A DNA stretch of 64,000 nt from Heliopora coerulea. Taxonomy: Eukaryota; Cnidaria; Anthozoa; Scleralcyonacea; Helioporidae. The stretch spans positions 248,001-312,000 of the forward strand of contig JASJOG010000105.1 of NCBI GenBank assembly GCA_030142905.1, read 5' to 3'. Shown piece by piece: positions 11,915 through 23,500 of this stretch. Under the pieces are notes generated by a model. The model was given only the letters and a program-made list of their open reading frames with translations. It made no database searches and had not been told where the DNA came from. Made by a program: the position numbers and the translations under genes. Every line of letters begins with the position of its first letter. The stretch's first letter is position 1.

Positions 11915-14868
11915 ATTCCTAAACCACTGCACCCCTTTAATAATTCTTGTATTGTCTCACCAGCAACGGTCGTTTCTAGCAGCTCTGCCCAAAATTCATT
12001 TTCCTCCACTGTAAATGATCAGGAAACCAATCTAGACTTTAATATACCTCAGATCAAGGGTTTCAAAATCGCTGCTCTCAATATAACTAGTTTACTCAAA
12101 CATATAGACGAGCTTCGTGTTCAAATGTTTAATAAAACGCTAGATATATTAATAATTAACGAAACTCGCCTTGATGATACTTGTTGTGAGTTCGAGTTTC
12201 ATATTGATGGTTACTCTGTTATTACTAAGAATAGAAATAGGCAAGGCGGAGGGGTTGCCATATACATACGTGATCCAATAGATTTCATAAATAGAAAAGA
12301 TCTCCAAAACGAAAATTTGGAATTCTTGTGTGTGGAAATTAGAAAACCAAAGACGTAGCCATTTCTGGTTAGTACCTGGTATAGGCCACCAAACTCCTCT
12401 ATTAATCTCTTTGTGGATTTCGAGGCTATTCATGAAAAAATTGAAGCACTAAATATTGAATCACACATTCTAGGAGATTTTAATTGCAACGTTGCAACCG
12501 CCTCCCCGGATGGATATACTATAAAATTTCTTGAACTTTGTGACTTATATCAATACTCCCAGCTTATTAATGAACACACCAGAGTGACAAGAACCACTTC
12601 TACTCTAATAGACCTTTTTTTAACTAATGAAGCTAGTAAATTCAATATATCCGGTGTGTCACATACTGGTCTAAGCGACCATAGTTTAATATATGGCGCC
12701 AGAAAGTTTGTAACGCCCTCGGTTAAGCCAAAAGTTATAAGATTTAGGAGTTACAAGCATTTCGATTTCGACCGTTTTCTAACGGACATTAGCCAAGCAC
12801 CTTGGGATCAGATTGAGTCTTACAATGATCCCATAAAAGCATGGCAACTTTGGAAAAACATGTTCTTAGAAATCGCTGACTGGCACACTCCTACAAAGTC
12901 GAAACGTGTTAAGAACTCATCTACCCCGTGGTTAACCTCCGAAATAAAAAATTTAATGCATGAGACAGACCGATTAAAACGAATTGCAATTATTCAAAAC
13001 ACAGAATCCGACTGGATAGCTTACAAGTGTGCCAGGAATCATGTAAATAAATCTATAAAACGCAGTAAGGCTCAGTATTACAGTAATTTCTTTTCTATGA
13101 ATTCCAGCGATATGCGTAGAACTTGGAAGGGAATAAATTCCATCCTGTCCAAGAACAATAGATCTCACATTGAACCTACTAAGTTGGAGGTAAAAGGAGC
13201 TACATTGCAAAATCCATTCGATATTGCAAATGCTTTTAATCAGCATTTTGTCAATATCGGGCCGGAGCTAGCTTCTTCAATTCCATCACCAAATGCTGAT
13301 TTCAGAAATTATGTTAAACGAACAAATTCAACTTTCGAATTAACACAATTATCACAATCTGAGATCATTGAAATTATTAATAATCTGCATATTAACAAGG
13401 CCAGTGGCCTTGATACTATTCCAGCTAATCTGTTAAAGTACAGTGCCAATTATGTCTCTAAATCCTTAACACATATTTTTAACCTGTCTATAGACACAGG
13501 AATTTTACCTTTTGACTGGAAAAATGCTAGAGTATCACCTATTTTTAAAGACCATTCCAAAACAGATCCTACTAATTATCGTCCAATCTCAGTACTTCCA
13601 GTTACAATCAAGGTATTTGAAAGGGCTATATTTAATCAGATATATAATTATCTAATCCGTAATAATATTTTAGCAAAATTCCAATCAGGATTTAGGCCTT
13701 TACATTCAACGGTAACGGCACTGTTGGATGCCACGAATGAATGGTTACTGAATATTGATAATGGTCTAATTAATGCCGTCTTGTTCCTCGATCTCAAAAA
13801 CGCTTTTGATACTATCGATCATGAAATCCTTTTAACAAAACTAAATCTTTATGGATTTCAATCAAAAGCATTGTCGTGGGTGGCAAATTATCTATCTAAT
13901 CGTACTCAAAAGACGCAAGTCCGAGGAGTGCTATCCGATTGCTATGCTGTCAAATGTGGAATACCACAAGGATCAATTCTTGGTCCTTTGTTTTTCTTAT
14001 TATATATTAATGATTTGCCAAACTGTGATTTATCATGCAGAGTACGCATGTATGCTGGTGATACTAATCTTACATATGCCTCAGCCGACCAATCTGAAAT
14101 ATCTAATATGCTAAATCGTGATCTTGAGACCATTCACGAATGGCTGAAAGCAAATAAGCTCAGTTTAAATGTTACCAAAACCAAATATATAGGCTAATTG
14201 GAACGCGTCAAAAAGTTTCATCTATGCAATCAAACTTGGACATAAGCTTAGATGGCAAACAAATTGAACGAAAAAAAATTTTTAAGTGTCTTGGTGTTAA
14301 CCTTGATGAGATCCTCTCTTGGGAGTCGCACGTAAAATCCATATCTAAGAAAATTGTTAAGGTACTTGGAGCATTACGTAGATTGAGATCATATGTGACT
14401 CAAGATATTCTAATAATAATTTACAAATCATTGATTTTACCCCACTTTGATTATTGTAGTGAAGTATGGGGTAATTTGGGTAAAACATTTGCAGCTGATC
14501 TTCAAAAGTTGCAGAATAGAGCTGCTAGAATCATTACCAGTTCAAGCTACGAGATAAGGTCAGACGACATATTAACTAAATTAAATCGGAAGAAATTAAA
14601 CGAAAGACGCTAGTCACAGTTTGCTTCCATGATGTACAAATGTGTGCATAATAAAGTGCCCGTTTACCTTAGTGATATATTTTCTACAACTAGCTCAGTG
14701 CACAATCACAATTTGAGAAACTCGACTCACGCCTTATTCGTACCTAGACCAAATAACGAGTCTGGGAAAAGAAGTTTCTCTTTTAGGGGTGCAGTGCTTT
14801 GGAATTCACTCCCTAAAGCATGTCAAGTTGCGAGAAATTATGCAAATTTTCTCCGCTCACTCCCATAA
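11915..14868 (+). pseudogene. CR1 ORF2, endonuclease and reverse transcriptase
   Basis: The frame of ORF1 continues after its stop. AP-endonuclease: ALNITSLLKHIDEL, LIINETRLDD, GGGVAIYIRD, then after an in-frame TAG (12356) STWYRPP, ILGDFNCN, LIDLFLTN and GLSDHSLIYG. RT: SGLDTIPANLLK, NYRPISVLPV, FLDLKNAFDTIDHE (motif A), GIPQGSILGPLFFLLYINDL (motif B), then MYAGDTN where YADD is expected: the first catalytic Asp is Gly. A frameshift near 14190 moves the thumb/tail to 14224-14868, which has a TAG at 14611. No ATG is seen between the ORF1 stop and the endonuclease domain. Confidence 0.9.
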
Positions 14869-15083
14869 TACTGTGTATATTTTAGTTTTAAATTTTTAAT
14901 ATCGTGTTGACGTAATGGAATTTCAGTAACTTATATATATATATATATATATATCATATTTTAGTACTTAATTTTATAAATAGTTAAAATTAATTTATTC
15001 TTGCACGGCTCTCTGGAAAAGCATACATGTATGAAGGGACATCCGTGGATGAATAAAGATTTTGATTGATTTTGATTGATTGA

Positions 15084-15130
15084 TGTTATGCGTAGTAACG
15101 AAACGTTAGTAAAAAAATAATCTTTTTTAA
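15084..15130 (+). mobile_element. Distal inverted pLTR of PLE 1
   Basis: TGTTATGCGTAGTAACGAAA followed by CGTTAGTAA is the inverted counterpart of 9583-9610. The LINE tail joins exactly where the CTGATGA box of the hammerhead would stand, so the LINE entered at or next to the ribozyme core. Confidence 0.7.
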
Positions 15131-15387
15131 CTTGAATTCGATTTCCGCCTGGTTCGTCAATTGCGACAATTTTGTACTTAATTCACTTTATTGTAATTTA
15201 TGTTCATGTCATACTGCTCACTGACAGTCAACCTTTTTTATTTTGTACCTTACCTGGGATTACTGTTTAAATTTTGCGATGTGTCAATTTTTGTAAATAA
15301 GTAAACAAACAAATATGTGAATAAATAAATAAATAAATTAATTAATAATAAATAAACTAGCAATACTTTAAGGAGGGCGAATAATTA
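15131..15387. other. AT-rich sequence with short (AAAT)n
   Basis: No gene seen. A short AAAT/TAAA simple repeat is at about 15320-15355. Confidence 0.4.
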
Positions 15388-15862
15388 CTACATATTGACT
15401 GAGCGTGAGATCTGTACGAGTGAAATATTGGAGCGATGTTTTTTTTTGTGTTTTTTTTTTTAAGTACGGACCGGGATGAGCCGAGTGAGTCGAGGTCTGT
15501 GCATAAACAGAGGTCCGTTATTTCACTAGTACAGACCCAACAATCGAGTTCAATATGTAGTTTATTATATAGCTTTACTGAAATATAATTCACAGGTGCA
15601 CAGGTACGGACCGTCGCATAAATACTTGTAACTCTGACGTCATTTCATATAAAATTTCTTCACCAACTTCACTCTGCATGTTTACTTTTTGTTTTATGAT
15701 TATTCATGATACATTTTTAGTCCATTTATTGTCGAAAATTTCAATTTTTATTCTACACCAGCAAGGCTTTTTTAAATTTTCCGTCGTAAACGGGCAATAC
15801 GGGGAATATCCGACAGTTTCCGAACTAATAAAATTGTAAACCGCTCGCTGCCAGGGCCATTT
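15388..15862 (+). repeat. Dispersed repeat R1, copy A
   Basis: About 475 bp that recurs inverted at 21425-21835 and in part, direct, at 32835-33040. Shared marks: GTCTGTAC near the left end, a TATTTCACTAGTACAGAC-like inner segment, AGCAAGGCTTTTTTAAATTT, and GGGCAATACGGGGAATATCC near the right end. No protein seen. It may be the non-coding part of a DNA transposon; the class is not established. Confidence 0.75.
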
Positions 15863-15958
15863 AATAATGAATAATATCGTTCTTCTAGTTGATTGTATCG
15901 ATTATCGCCTTAATATTTTGGGACTACGAATCATTTGCGTACATGGGGTCCATTGCAC

Positions 15959-16135
15959 CGATGATGATGATGATGAGGAGGAGGAGGAGGAGGAGGAGGA
16001 GGAGGAAAAGAAGGTGAAGAAGGAGGAGAAGGAGAAAGAAGAGAAGGAGAAGGAGAAGGAGAAGGAGAAGGAGGAGGTGTTGAATGATGATAATGATGAT
16101 GATGACAACAACGATGACGAAGACAGTGATGATAG
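15959..16135 (+). repeat. Compound trinucleotide microsatellite (GAT)n(GAG)n(GAA)n(GAT)n
   Basis: Purine-rich simple repeat of ATG/GAG/AAG/GATGAT units. The apparent Asp/Glu/Lys-rich opening across it (15867-16166), and its antisense mirrors, are products of the repeat and not genes. Confidence 0.9.
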
Positions 16136-16339
16136 TAATAGTCATGTTAGTTTCATGCGGGTGTAAATGTAATAAAAAGTTCAATAGTTGGTAATCGTGT
16201 AATCGCATGGAATCCCTTGCAATCAATAATGGCAGTTACCAACCTCTGAACTTTTTACCTAATTTAACCCTGTCCACGCAGTATCCTATTTTTCTATCAG
16301 TGACTGGGCGTAAATATACATTATTACCGATTCACTAAA

Positions 16340-16568
16340 ACCCCGTTTACACTGTTAACATTCTGGGCACATCACGGCTAAAATTTTGGCACGGGTGCCG
16401 CACGGCATGGGTGATGTTCTCAGAGTAAACGGTGTGGACTTCAAAAAGTTTGGTACCTGTACCTGAAAATTTAGCCATGCCGAGCACCTCTGTATATGTA
16501 CATATCGGCATGGCTAATTACCAAAATTTTGCCGTGCCGTGCCCAAAATGTTACAGTGTAAGCGGGGT
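16340..16568. mobile_element. MITE with CCCCGTTTACACTGTTAACA termini
   Basis: About 229 bp with inverted ends: CCCCGTTTACACTGTTAACA at the left and TGTTACAGTGTAAGCGGGG at the right; the inner part carries further inverted GGCACGGCATGG / GCCATGCCG motifs. The flanks TTCACTAAAA and TTCAATTAAA could be a decayed target duplication. The ends resemble hAT-type MITEs, but this is inference. Confidence 0.7.
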
Positions 16569-17342
16569 TCAATTAAAACAACAAAGTATTGAAAGATAAG
16601 AACTTACGTAATTTAGCAATTACATTTAATCCTAAGATTGCAGGAAACCCAAGAAGATTTGCTAACATGGTCGATGTTGTGGTTGAAATCAATAAACAAG
16701 TTGTTAAGATTAGTTTTCAAGAGACAAAAAGAGCGATTTTGTATGATTTTATGGTAATGAGTTAAAAGCATTACTCCAGTCTTGGATAATTTAGGCTGAG
16801 CCATGCCCTCTTTAAACGAAGTCTAATGTCTTGAGCAGATGACTTGGTGAAACTGTGTGAGGTTCTTTTTTCATTTTTTAAAACGAGAATTCACCACTTC
16901 GGGGCTAAAAGAAAAGACCTGTAGTGTCACGTGGTAAAAACTATAAACAAACGCAAAAATGCGGACGTTGAGAAGTGTAAGTCAACATATGGTTGCGACA
17001 AAGAGATGTACGTTGAGGTACGTTTAATAATGATTCTTGATATCCTTGTTTGATGGTAAAGAATTAAAATGGCGATCCGATACACTTTATTCGTTTTCCG
17101 CCACAAAAATGATGCAGATGAACGGAAACGTCGCAGCGTAGCGTGTCATCGCGGTGACTCATTCACTGGTACAGAGGTACATGGACAAGGTCGACATTCT
17201 GTCGGAGAAAACGGACCAACAGCAGATAATCCCGATCCTTTATCGGCTGTTGCTAGTGAAAGTCAGGTCAGTCTTAGCCTTAAAACACCTTGCTCATATT
17301 TGTAAATTTGGTTTTATCAGCACAATATTTTGCTGTGACTTC

Positions 17343-17702
17343 CGTTACAAAAATTTTACATGTAATTTAACTTATGAAAAATGTTTTATATGTGAATTGT
17401 TTCAATTCCACATGTGAAATGAAAATTCCATATGTGAACTTAATTTTAATGTGTGAAAGTTACATTTCATATGTGAAAATAATTTTCATATGTGAAGGTT
17501 GCATTTCATTTGTGAAATTTGTGTTTCAAACACCAACATTGCACATGTGAAATTTTGAACCGGTTCATTTCACGTGTGATTTGTGTATTGCATATGTTAA
17601 TGGATTCCCATTTCATTTGTGAACTGAAAATTTCATATGTGAAAATGATATAATTTTACGTTTTCCATTGATAAAATGACATGAAATTTTTGTAAGGGTT
17701 AC
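17343..17702. mobile_element. MITE-like element built of TTTCATATGTGAAA palindromes
   Basis: Ends are inverted (TTACAAAAATTTTACATG against ACATGAAATTTTTGTAA). Inside, a 14-bp palindromic word of the type TTTCAYATGTGAAA recurs about every 20-40 bp, at least nine times in degenerate form. A second copy is at about 47090-47385. No protein coding. Confidence 0.65.
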
Positions 17703-17938
17703 CATTCATGAAACACTCCCTGGAACATCAGCCAGAGATTGACTGGGTGGACAGTGTAGCCTTTGAAAAACATCACATATCATATATTTACCAAACATCA
17801 TATATCTACCGAGCTACCGCATTTAACAATTCATTGATTAGCACTAAATAGGCGACATATCGAGACTTGCAGACTGCCAGTACATATGTATACCATCAAT
17901 TCGAACAAGTACATAAATTTAACCTTCGCTCACCATCT

Positions 17939-18015
17939 GAGTCTATGTAGCTCAATGGTTAGAGCATCTCACCGGCGATCAGAAGGTTACGGGTTCGATT
18001 CCCGTCAGGGACTCA
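17939..18015 (+). tRNA. tRNA-like sequence (pseudogene or SINE head)
   Basis: A 77-nt cloverleaf can be drawn: acceptor GAGTCTA with GGGACTC plus discriminator A, D arm AGCTC/GAGC, T arm ACGGG TTCGATT CCCGT and intact internal A and B boxes (GGTTCGATTCC). The anticodon stem is imperfect (C-C mismatch) and position 33 is C, not T; the triplet would be GGC. It is flanked by imperfect ~33-bp direct repeats at about 17793-17828 and 18058-18092 (CATCATATATCTACCGAGCT and TATCATATATCTACCAAGCT). Probably not a working tRNA. Confidence 0.6.
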
Positions 18016-18930
18016 GAAAGTTTTTCTGAGTAGAATAGCTTGAGAACATGCGTATAGAATATCATATATCTACCAAGCTACCACATTTAGTTACTCATAT
18101 TAAAGAAAGTCGAAACATCTATATTTAAAATTGTGTCTATAATTGATTGATAAGTCGAATGTTGAGTCTGCATGGTGATTTTCTTTTCTGGGATTAATTT
18201 CGTTCTATACTTTGACCTCATTTGTATTTTGTAACTGTTATTTGGAACACTGTTCTCCCATTGATTACTTCATGACACGTTTGTAAATATATATCCCGGC
18301 TTGGGCGATTATGTCATAGTATCTATAAAGATGTTAAGATGCATACAACGAAGCGTCAGAATAAAACTTTATTATGCCTTTAATGCGTATCTTGTGCTGG
18401 GCTTTAATATTTCTTACAAGGCTACGCTTCCTGACTGCTCAATCCTTGCCTAATGTTCCAGGAAGTAGTTTATGAGCTGTAAGCTGTAGCAATATGTTGC
18501 GTTTTGATAAAACCAAACTAACAAACATACATTCACAGGGTACTATAAGTCTCAGACTGATCTCTTCTTCACTACCAACAGCCGATAACGGATCGGGAGA
18601 CAATCTACTGTTGGTCTGTTTTCTCCGACAAAATTTCGAATGTGTGCATGTATGCCTGTACTTCGAGCAACTGAATAAGTCACCGTGTTGACACGCTAGA
18701 ATGCAGCGTTTCCGTTCATCTGCATGGTTTTTTGCAAAGGAAAACAGATTAAATGCATCGGATGAAGATTTTGATTCTTAAAGGTCAAATAAGGACTTCG
18801 ATAACTATTTTAAAACGTACACCGATGCGAATCTCTTTGTTGCAAACATAATGACTTACACTTCCCAATGTCTGCATTTTTTCCGTTTGTATGCAGTTTT
18901 GATCACGTGACACTACGCGTGCTTTTGTCC

Positions 18931-19189
18931 CCGAATTAATGAATTAATTACGTAAATCTCCGACTACCTCAAAAGAATTGAGAACTAGGTGGGTTTTTCT
19001 CCTTTCTCAATATACTGTTCATGTTACTTTGAGGATGATCCTGAGATTTCATTTCAGTTTGTAAAATAAGTCAAATGAAGGGGTCTCTAGTCTTTTTTGT
19101 CAAGAATTAGTGTAGTGCCTCTTTTAACTGTAGTTATACATTCAATCGATCCTCTTTAGAAGCTGTAGTCTAGTGTTGATGTTACTGTA
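18931..19189. other. Unassigned sequence
   Basis: Nothing recognised. Confidence 0.3.
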
Positions 19190-19490
19190 TATAATAGTAA
19201 TGTGATAAACCCACTTGAGATGTGGATTGAAAGTTACTTCAAGCAACTTAGCAGCTTTAATTCGTCGATAATTTTATCCTGGAGTTCAGTCATTCTCGGG
19301 ATCACGTTGGGAAATTTTTATAGACATAGTTTAACCCAAGTAGACGATCAAGGGATGCTTTCTTTAAGCGAGCTACTTGTTTCATCGCTGTTACATTCAC
19401 GACTGAGTAAGGCAGCGTCGTCCGCAAATAGAAACGTATTCGAATTTGTCAACCAAGATACATACGGTAAATCCTCTAATATTCAAGAAA
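19190..19490 (-). pseudogene. Reverse transcriptase fragment, LINE type
   Basis: On the minus strand the frame through about 19475 reads TNSNTFLFADDAALLSRECN, which contains an RT motif C (FADD), then a stretch with two stops and MTELQDKIIDELKLL, and after a frameshift LLEVTFNPHLKWVYH, matching the 'LG(V)...LKW..H' thumb segment of LINE RTs. The plus-strand opening 19202-19534 is its shadow. Confidence 0.5.
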
Positions 19491-20433
19491 TAAGAGAGAT
19501 CCATAATTTGATTCATGCAGTACACCAGAAGTAATGGCTGGTGGATCAGACAAAACAGGTTTTGAATTTCATTTGTCAGGACCGATCACTTAAATACGAT
19601 TCAAATAGTCCAAAAGTTTAAGGCGTAATTCCATACAATGTCATTCTACGAACTAGAGAATTATGGTCAACAAGGTCAAATATGACAACCAGCCGCCAAC
19701 TTGAATAAGCATACTCCAAATAGTATTGACATCTTGAAACTTAAGATTTGAGTTACTAACAAGATGAGACTATCGTAAGATTGCAATATTTTGACTTTAT
19801 TTCAAATTCATCATCAGACAGTGAATAACATTAACAAGCATTGGTCTATATATAGACGAGGCGTGATAACATCATCAAAAAAGAAAGTTATTTCGGACAT
19901 TATTTACTTATGATGACGCTATGTAGCTAATTGCTGTTTAAGCGGTCGCATGATGTGAATCAACACCATGGACAACATGGATGACAGTTAATATGTAAAG
20001 CTTCTAAAAATAGTAGTTGTTTGGTGTCAGTGGATGTATTGGAGTAAAGAATTTTGAAGTTTGTAAAGATTAGATATTTCATAGAAAAAGATAATTTAAA
20101 AATCAATGTCATACCGTTGATTTGACCTTGTACGGGGTATTCAAATGATATTCCTAAATCAGGGCGTGGGAAGTCACACGAGAATGCTCAGCTCTTAAAC
20201 CATGTTGGTGAATTGAAAGAATGTTATTTGATGATAGAAAACGCATGCAAGAATTAGGTGCATGTCGTTCAAGTATTTTAGATGCAGTTGCTAATATACT
20301 GTAGAAGTAGGCCTAGAGTCACCTCATTCCGTGTGAATTCCTGTTATATAGATATGTTAATCACGGGATTTCCTCTTCATTTAATTTTGACAAAGATTTC
20401 TTAATTTGTCATTTCTTATTTGATTATTTGTAG
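19491..20433. other. Intron sequence with a decayed PLE terminal repeat
   Basis: About 19770-19900 resembles 32630-32720 (TTTGACTTTATTTCAAATTC against TTCGACTTTATTCCAAAGTC, then ATCATC), read as a degenerate hammerhead core on the minus strand (CTGATGATGAATTTGAAATA, then GTCAAAATATTGC with the GAAA box mutated). The rest shows nothing recognisable. Confidence 0.4.
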
Positions 20434-20522
20434 ACTACCTGTTTGCTTCTGGTGGCTAGTTCTCTTTTAGCACGGACGTACTGTGACCTGTGGATGATTA
20501 AAAATAATACGTCCATTGAAAG
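20434..20522 (+). CDS. ABCD3: ABCD3 exon 1 of those found
   Basis: 89 nt, acceptor ATTATTTGTAG, donor AG/GTATTTTA. Starts in phase 0 and ends with two bases of a codon (29 codons + AG). Encodes a hydrophobic run [18 protein letters not shown] and then NNTSIE: the first transmembrane helix and the conserved RTYCD.WM loop of ABCD3. The alternative acceptor at 20470 (CTCTTTTAG/CACGG) would drop the hydrophobic part and is less likely, because the extra 37 nt match the family. Confidence 0.9.
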
Positions 20523-23500
20523 GTATTTTATTGCGTTTTATTTAATGCTACTGTAGATAACATTTTTTATGATCCGTACTTTCCGCTGTCAGGAATTCTG
20601 ACAAATGATGCCCTCTAATTTAGTTCTTGGTCTGGATTTGTAAAATCAGAGTTTCTAACATATTAAGACCAGTTCGCAGTATTTCTGGACAATTTGAGGT
20701 TTAATGGCGCCCGTTCAACTGTCAAGATGCCGCAGGTCGGGTTTTTCATGCCATGTGAAAATTATCGTTTGAGTAAAAATATTTGATCGAAGAAAACAAG
20801 AGATAGCCCAGAACTAAAGAAGTCAAAATTTTAATGCAATGTCCTTTAGAAATTGCATAAACAAAAGTTGCATGGTTTCCGCTCAAATTTGTTTAACCCT
20901 GCAAATTTTAATCGGATTTATTTCAGGAAATGTTTAATTCTAAATTTTGACCAATTCTATTCTTGGGCATTGTGCAATATTCAACTCTTTCCTCACGAGA
21001 CTAGCCTTCAATTGTTTTACCCGGGCAAACACCAGATGACTTCGCTGGTCAAAGGGAGAGCCCTCGCAGAGAAAGATTCAATGAACAAATACGATATGTC
21101 TTTTGAATCGATGTTTATTACATTATATTGTAATATTTAAATGGCATATTCAACTGTCAGACGACGATTTGAAAAAAGTAAGGGACAAAACCCAGACCGA
21201 AAAATGACATCTTTTATAACTTGGAATGGTTTTCCCGCCAGAACTGTTCTTATTAAAAAACTTCAAGCGAAGTATTTCGGCAACTCTCCCTCTCCTAACA
21301 AGCCTTTTGATGATATTCATCCCAAAATTTGGCTAACACTACCTTACCTAGGTAAACAAGGCTTTCCTTTGTTCTCAAATCATCTCGATGGTTACTAAAG
21401 CCTAAAAATATTGACGCTGTGGCAACGAGTGGTCCGAAAACGGAAATCTTTGATTGGTTCATAAGCGGTGGCATATTTTCCGTATTGCCCGCTCGGGGGG
21501 GGGGGGATTTAAAAAAGCCTTGCTGGTGTCGGATAAAATCAAAATTTTTGACAATATGTGAAGTGAAAATGTTTTACGAACAATCAGAAAAAGGAAAAAG
21601 AGCTATTCAGAGTGAAGTTGGTTAAGAAATTTTATATAAAATGACGACAGAATTGGAGGTATTTATTTGACGTTCTGTACCTTTGCACTAGTGACTTATA
21701 TTTCAGTGAAGCTATATTATAAACTACTTATTAACTACGTTTGTTCTGTCCGTACTAATGAAATATTGGACCTCTGTTTTTATTTAAAAACGTCGGTTCA
21801 ATATTGTACTTGTACAGACCTCACGCTTGGTCAATAAATAATAAACAGGGTTTTTTTCTGCTAAAAACAATCGTACTTATAAACCTGGAATATTTGCTTC
21901 TTGAAGATGCACAATACTTTCAGTTACATATAGGTCCTACTGTCAATTTAATTATTACAATAGTCTCTTATATATCTGGTGTTTACTTTAAGGTCTATCA
22001 TTGGAAGAGATTTTCAAGCATTCAAAAAATACATCATAAAGTTTGTATACGCTATGCCTCTGGTAGGTAAACACCAACTAATAAACAAAGAACCACTTAA
22101 CCCTTTCGTGCATGATTTCTTTGTTCTCTCTTGTTTTTTGCTTTGTTCTTTCATTAATTCTATAGTTGTAATTTGTTGTACGACAGCGGTATGCATGAAA
22201 GGGTTAACGTATTGCAACGATCACCAGTACCTTTCCGAAGACTTAGTCATACACCCAACAAACAATAGTTGCACGCTGACACCCACACAAACGTACTACA
22301 GGCATATATAGACATACTGTACACGCTTACTATAATGCAAACAACCGAAGCAGGTTAAAAATTTGTAAAGATATGCCACTACCTAGGTGGTCAACAAACG
22401 ACTCTCACAGGTACTCCTAAGCTGAAACCATTTACGTTGTTACAAAGACTTTAGAAGGAGATCATGTTGTCTCCATTTGTACTCTATATCCATGCTCTGC
22501 GGATTAATTTACTATAGTATGATTATCGGCCTCCCATGGCCTTCAATAAATTCAACTATTACATCAGTCAGTGTATTTATTGTGTACCCACACAGGGGAC
22601 AAACCATTTTATTTTCGAACCAGAGTTGAGTAATATACTAAAAAGAAATTCTACTCGTTAAAAGTGTAAGAAAGAAAAATCGTGTGAAAATTTCCCAAGG
22701 ACTCATTGAACACGAAGATGGGAAAAATTTCTTGCCTAAAGTTAGGGCGATAAAAAAATCATGTGCAGAAAAACTGCTTAATTCTCTCCCAAGCAATAAA
22801 ACAGTCCATCGCTCCTCTTGAGCACGATATTAAACACTAGTTCCGTTCTTCTCTTACAGCTGTCAATTGTGAACAACCTTCTTAAGGTATAGTGATTACC
22901 ATTTTTTGTTATTGATTTTCCATTTCTCAATAGCCGATTCATTACTACGAATTATTATTCGGCCAGAGTTACTTCGGGCAAAATGGGACGTTTTGACATG
23001 CTGTGACGGTCTGTCTGGCAGTCATTTCTTTGTTGTGATGTACCGGACCAAATTACTGCTGCATCAGAAAGTTTATCGAGCGTGTTTTTGCCAACGACTT
23101 CAAACATTTTTTTTATATAATTCATCTGCTTTTCTGTTTTAAGTCACCGACGAAAATTAGATATAAAGAGTCATAAGCGTATCTTAACGTATCTGAATCA
23201 GGTTTGTTTGTCCTCAGAGCAACTGAGAAATTTTCCCACTAAAACTTACCGGTCTGTAGGAAAAACTTACTGCACGAAAAATACCAACTTTATTGGCATT
23301 GTTTTTATTTACATGTATAAATTTTTCGTTGTTATTCGGAAATTTCCTGCAACTTGATGTTTCTTTGTGCTCTGTGCATGCAAAAGCGAGTGACGACTAA
23401 CTCTTTTTCACGCTATTAGCATTTTACAGTATATTTTGCTTGTTTTAAAAAAAGCATGACATAAATTTCTAATTAACCTCGTCCACTCGGTCTTCCATTT

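Larger units (their letters stand above)
10730..15083 (+). mobile_element. Nearly full-length CR1-type LINE
   Basis: Carries ORF1 (coiled coil plus SGNH-like domain), ORF2 (apurinic endonuclease, RT, C-terminal tail) and a 3' end of short GATTTTGATT/GATT repeats at 15055-15083, where it joins the pLTR of the PLE it landed in. Damage: two UGA in ORF1, one UAG and one frameshift plus one UAG in ORF2, and YADD changed to YAGD. Short (TA)n at 14932-14953 lies in its 3' UTR. Confidence 0.9.
16905..18930. repeat. Large inverted repeat, arms of about 370 bp
   Basis: Arm 16905-17285 (TAGTGTCACGTGGTAAAAAC through CCGATCCTTTATCGGCTGTT) is matched in inverted orientation by 18540-18930 (AACAGCCGATAACGGATCGG through GATCACGTGACACTACG). 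The arms are diverged but both stay open over a shared peptide (ADERKR, then DPLSAV.SE), hinting at a coding origin. The 1.25-kb loop holds a MITE and a tRNA-like sequence. Confidence 0.75.

Noticed and set aside
15867..16226. Acidic/basic repetitive proteins on both strands
   Set aside because: They are translations of a trinucleotide microsatellite.
19202..19534. 110-codon plus-strand ORF
   Set aside because: Shadow of a minus-strand RT fragment with FADD.
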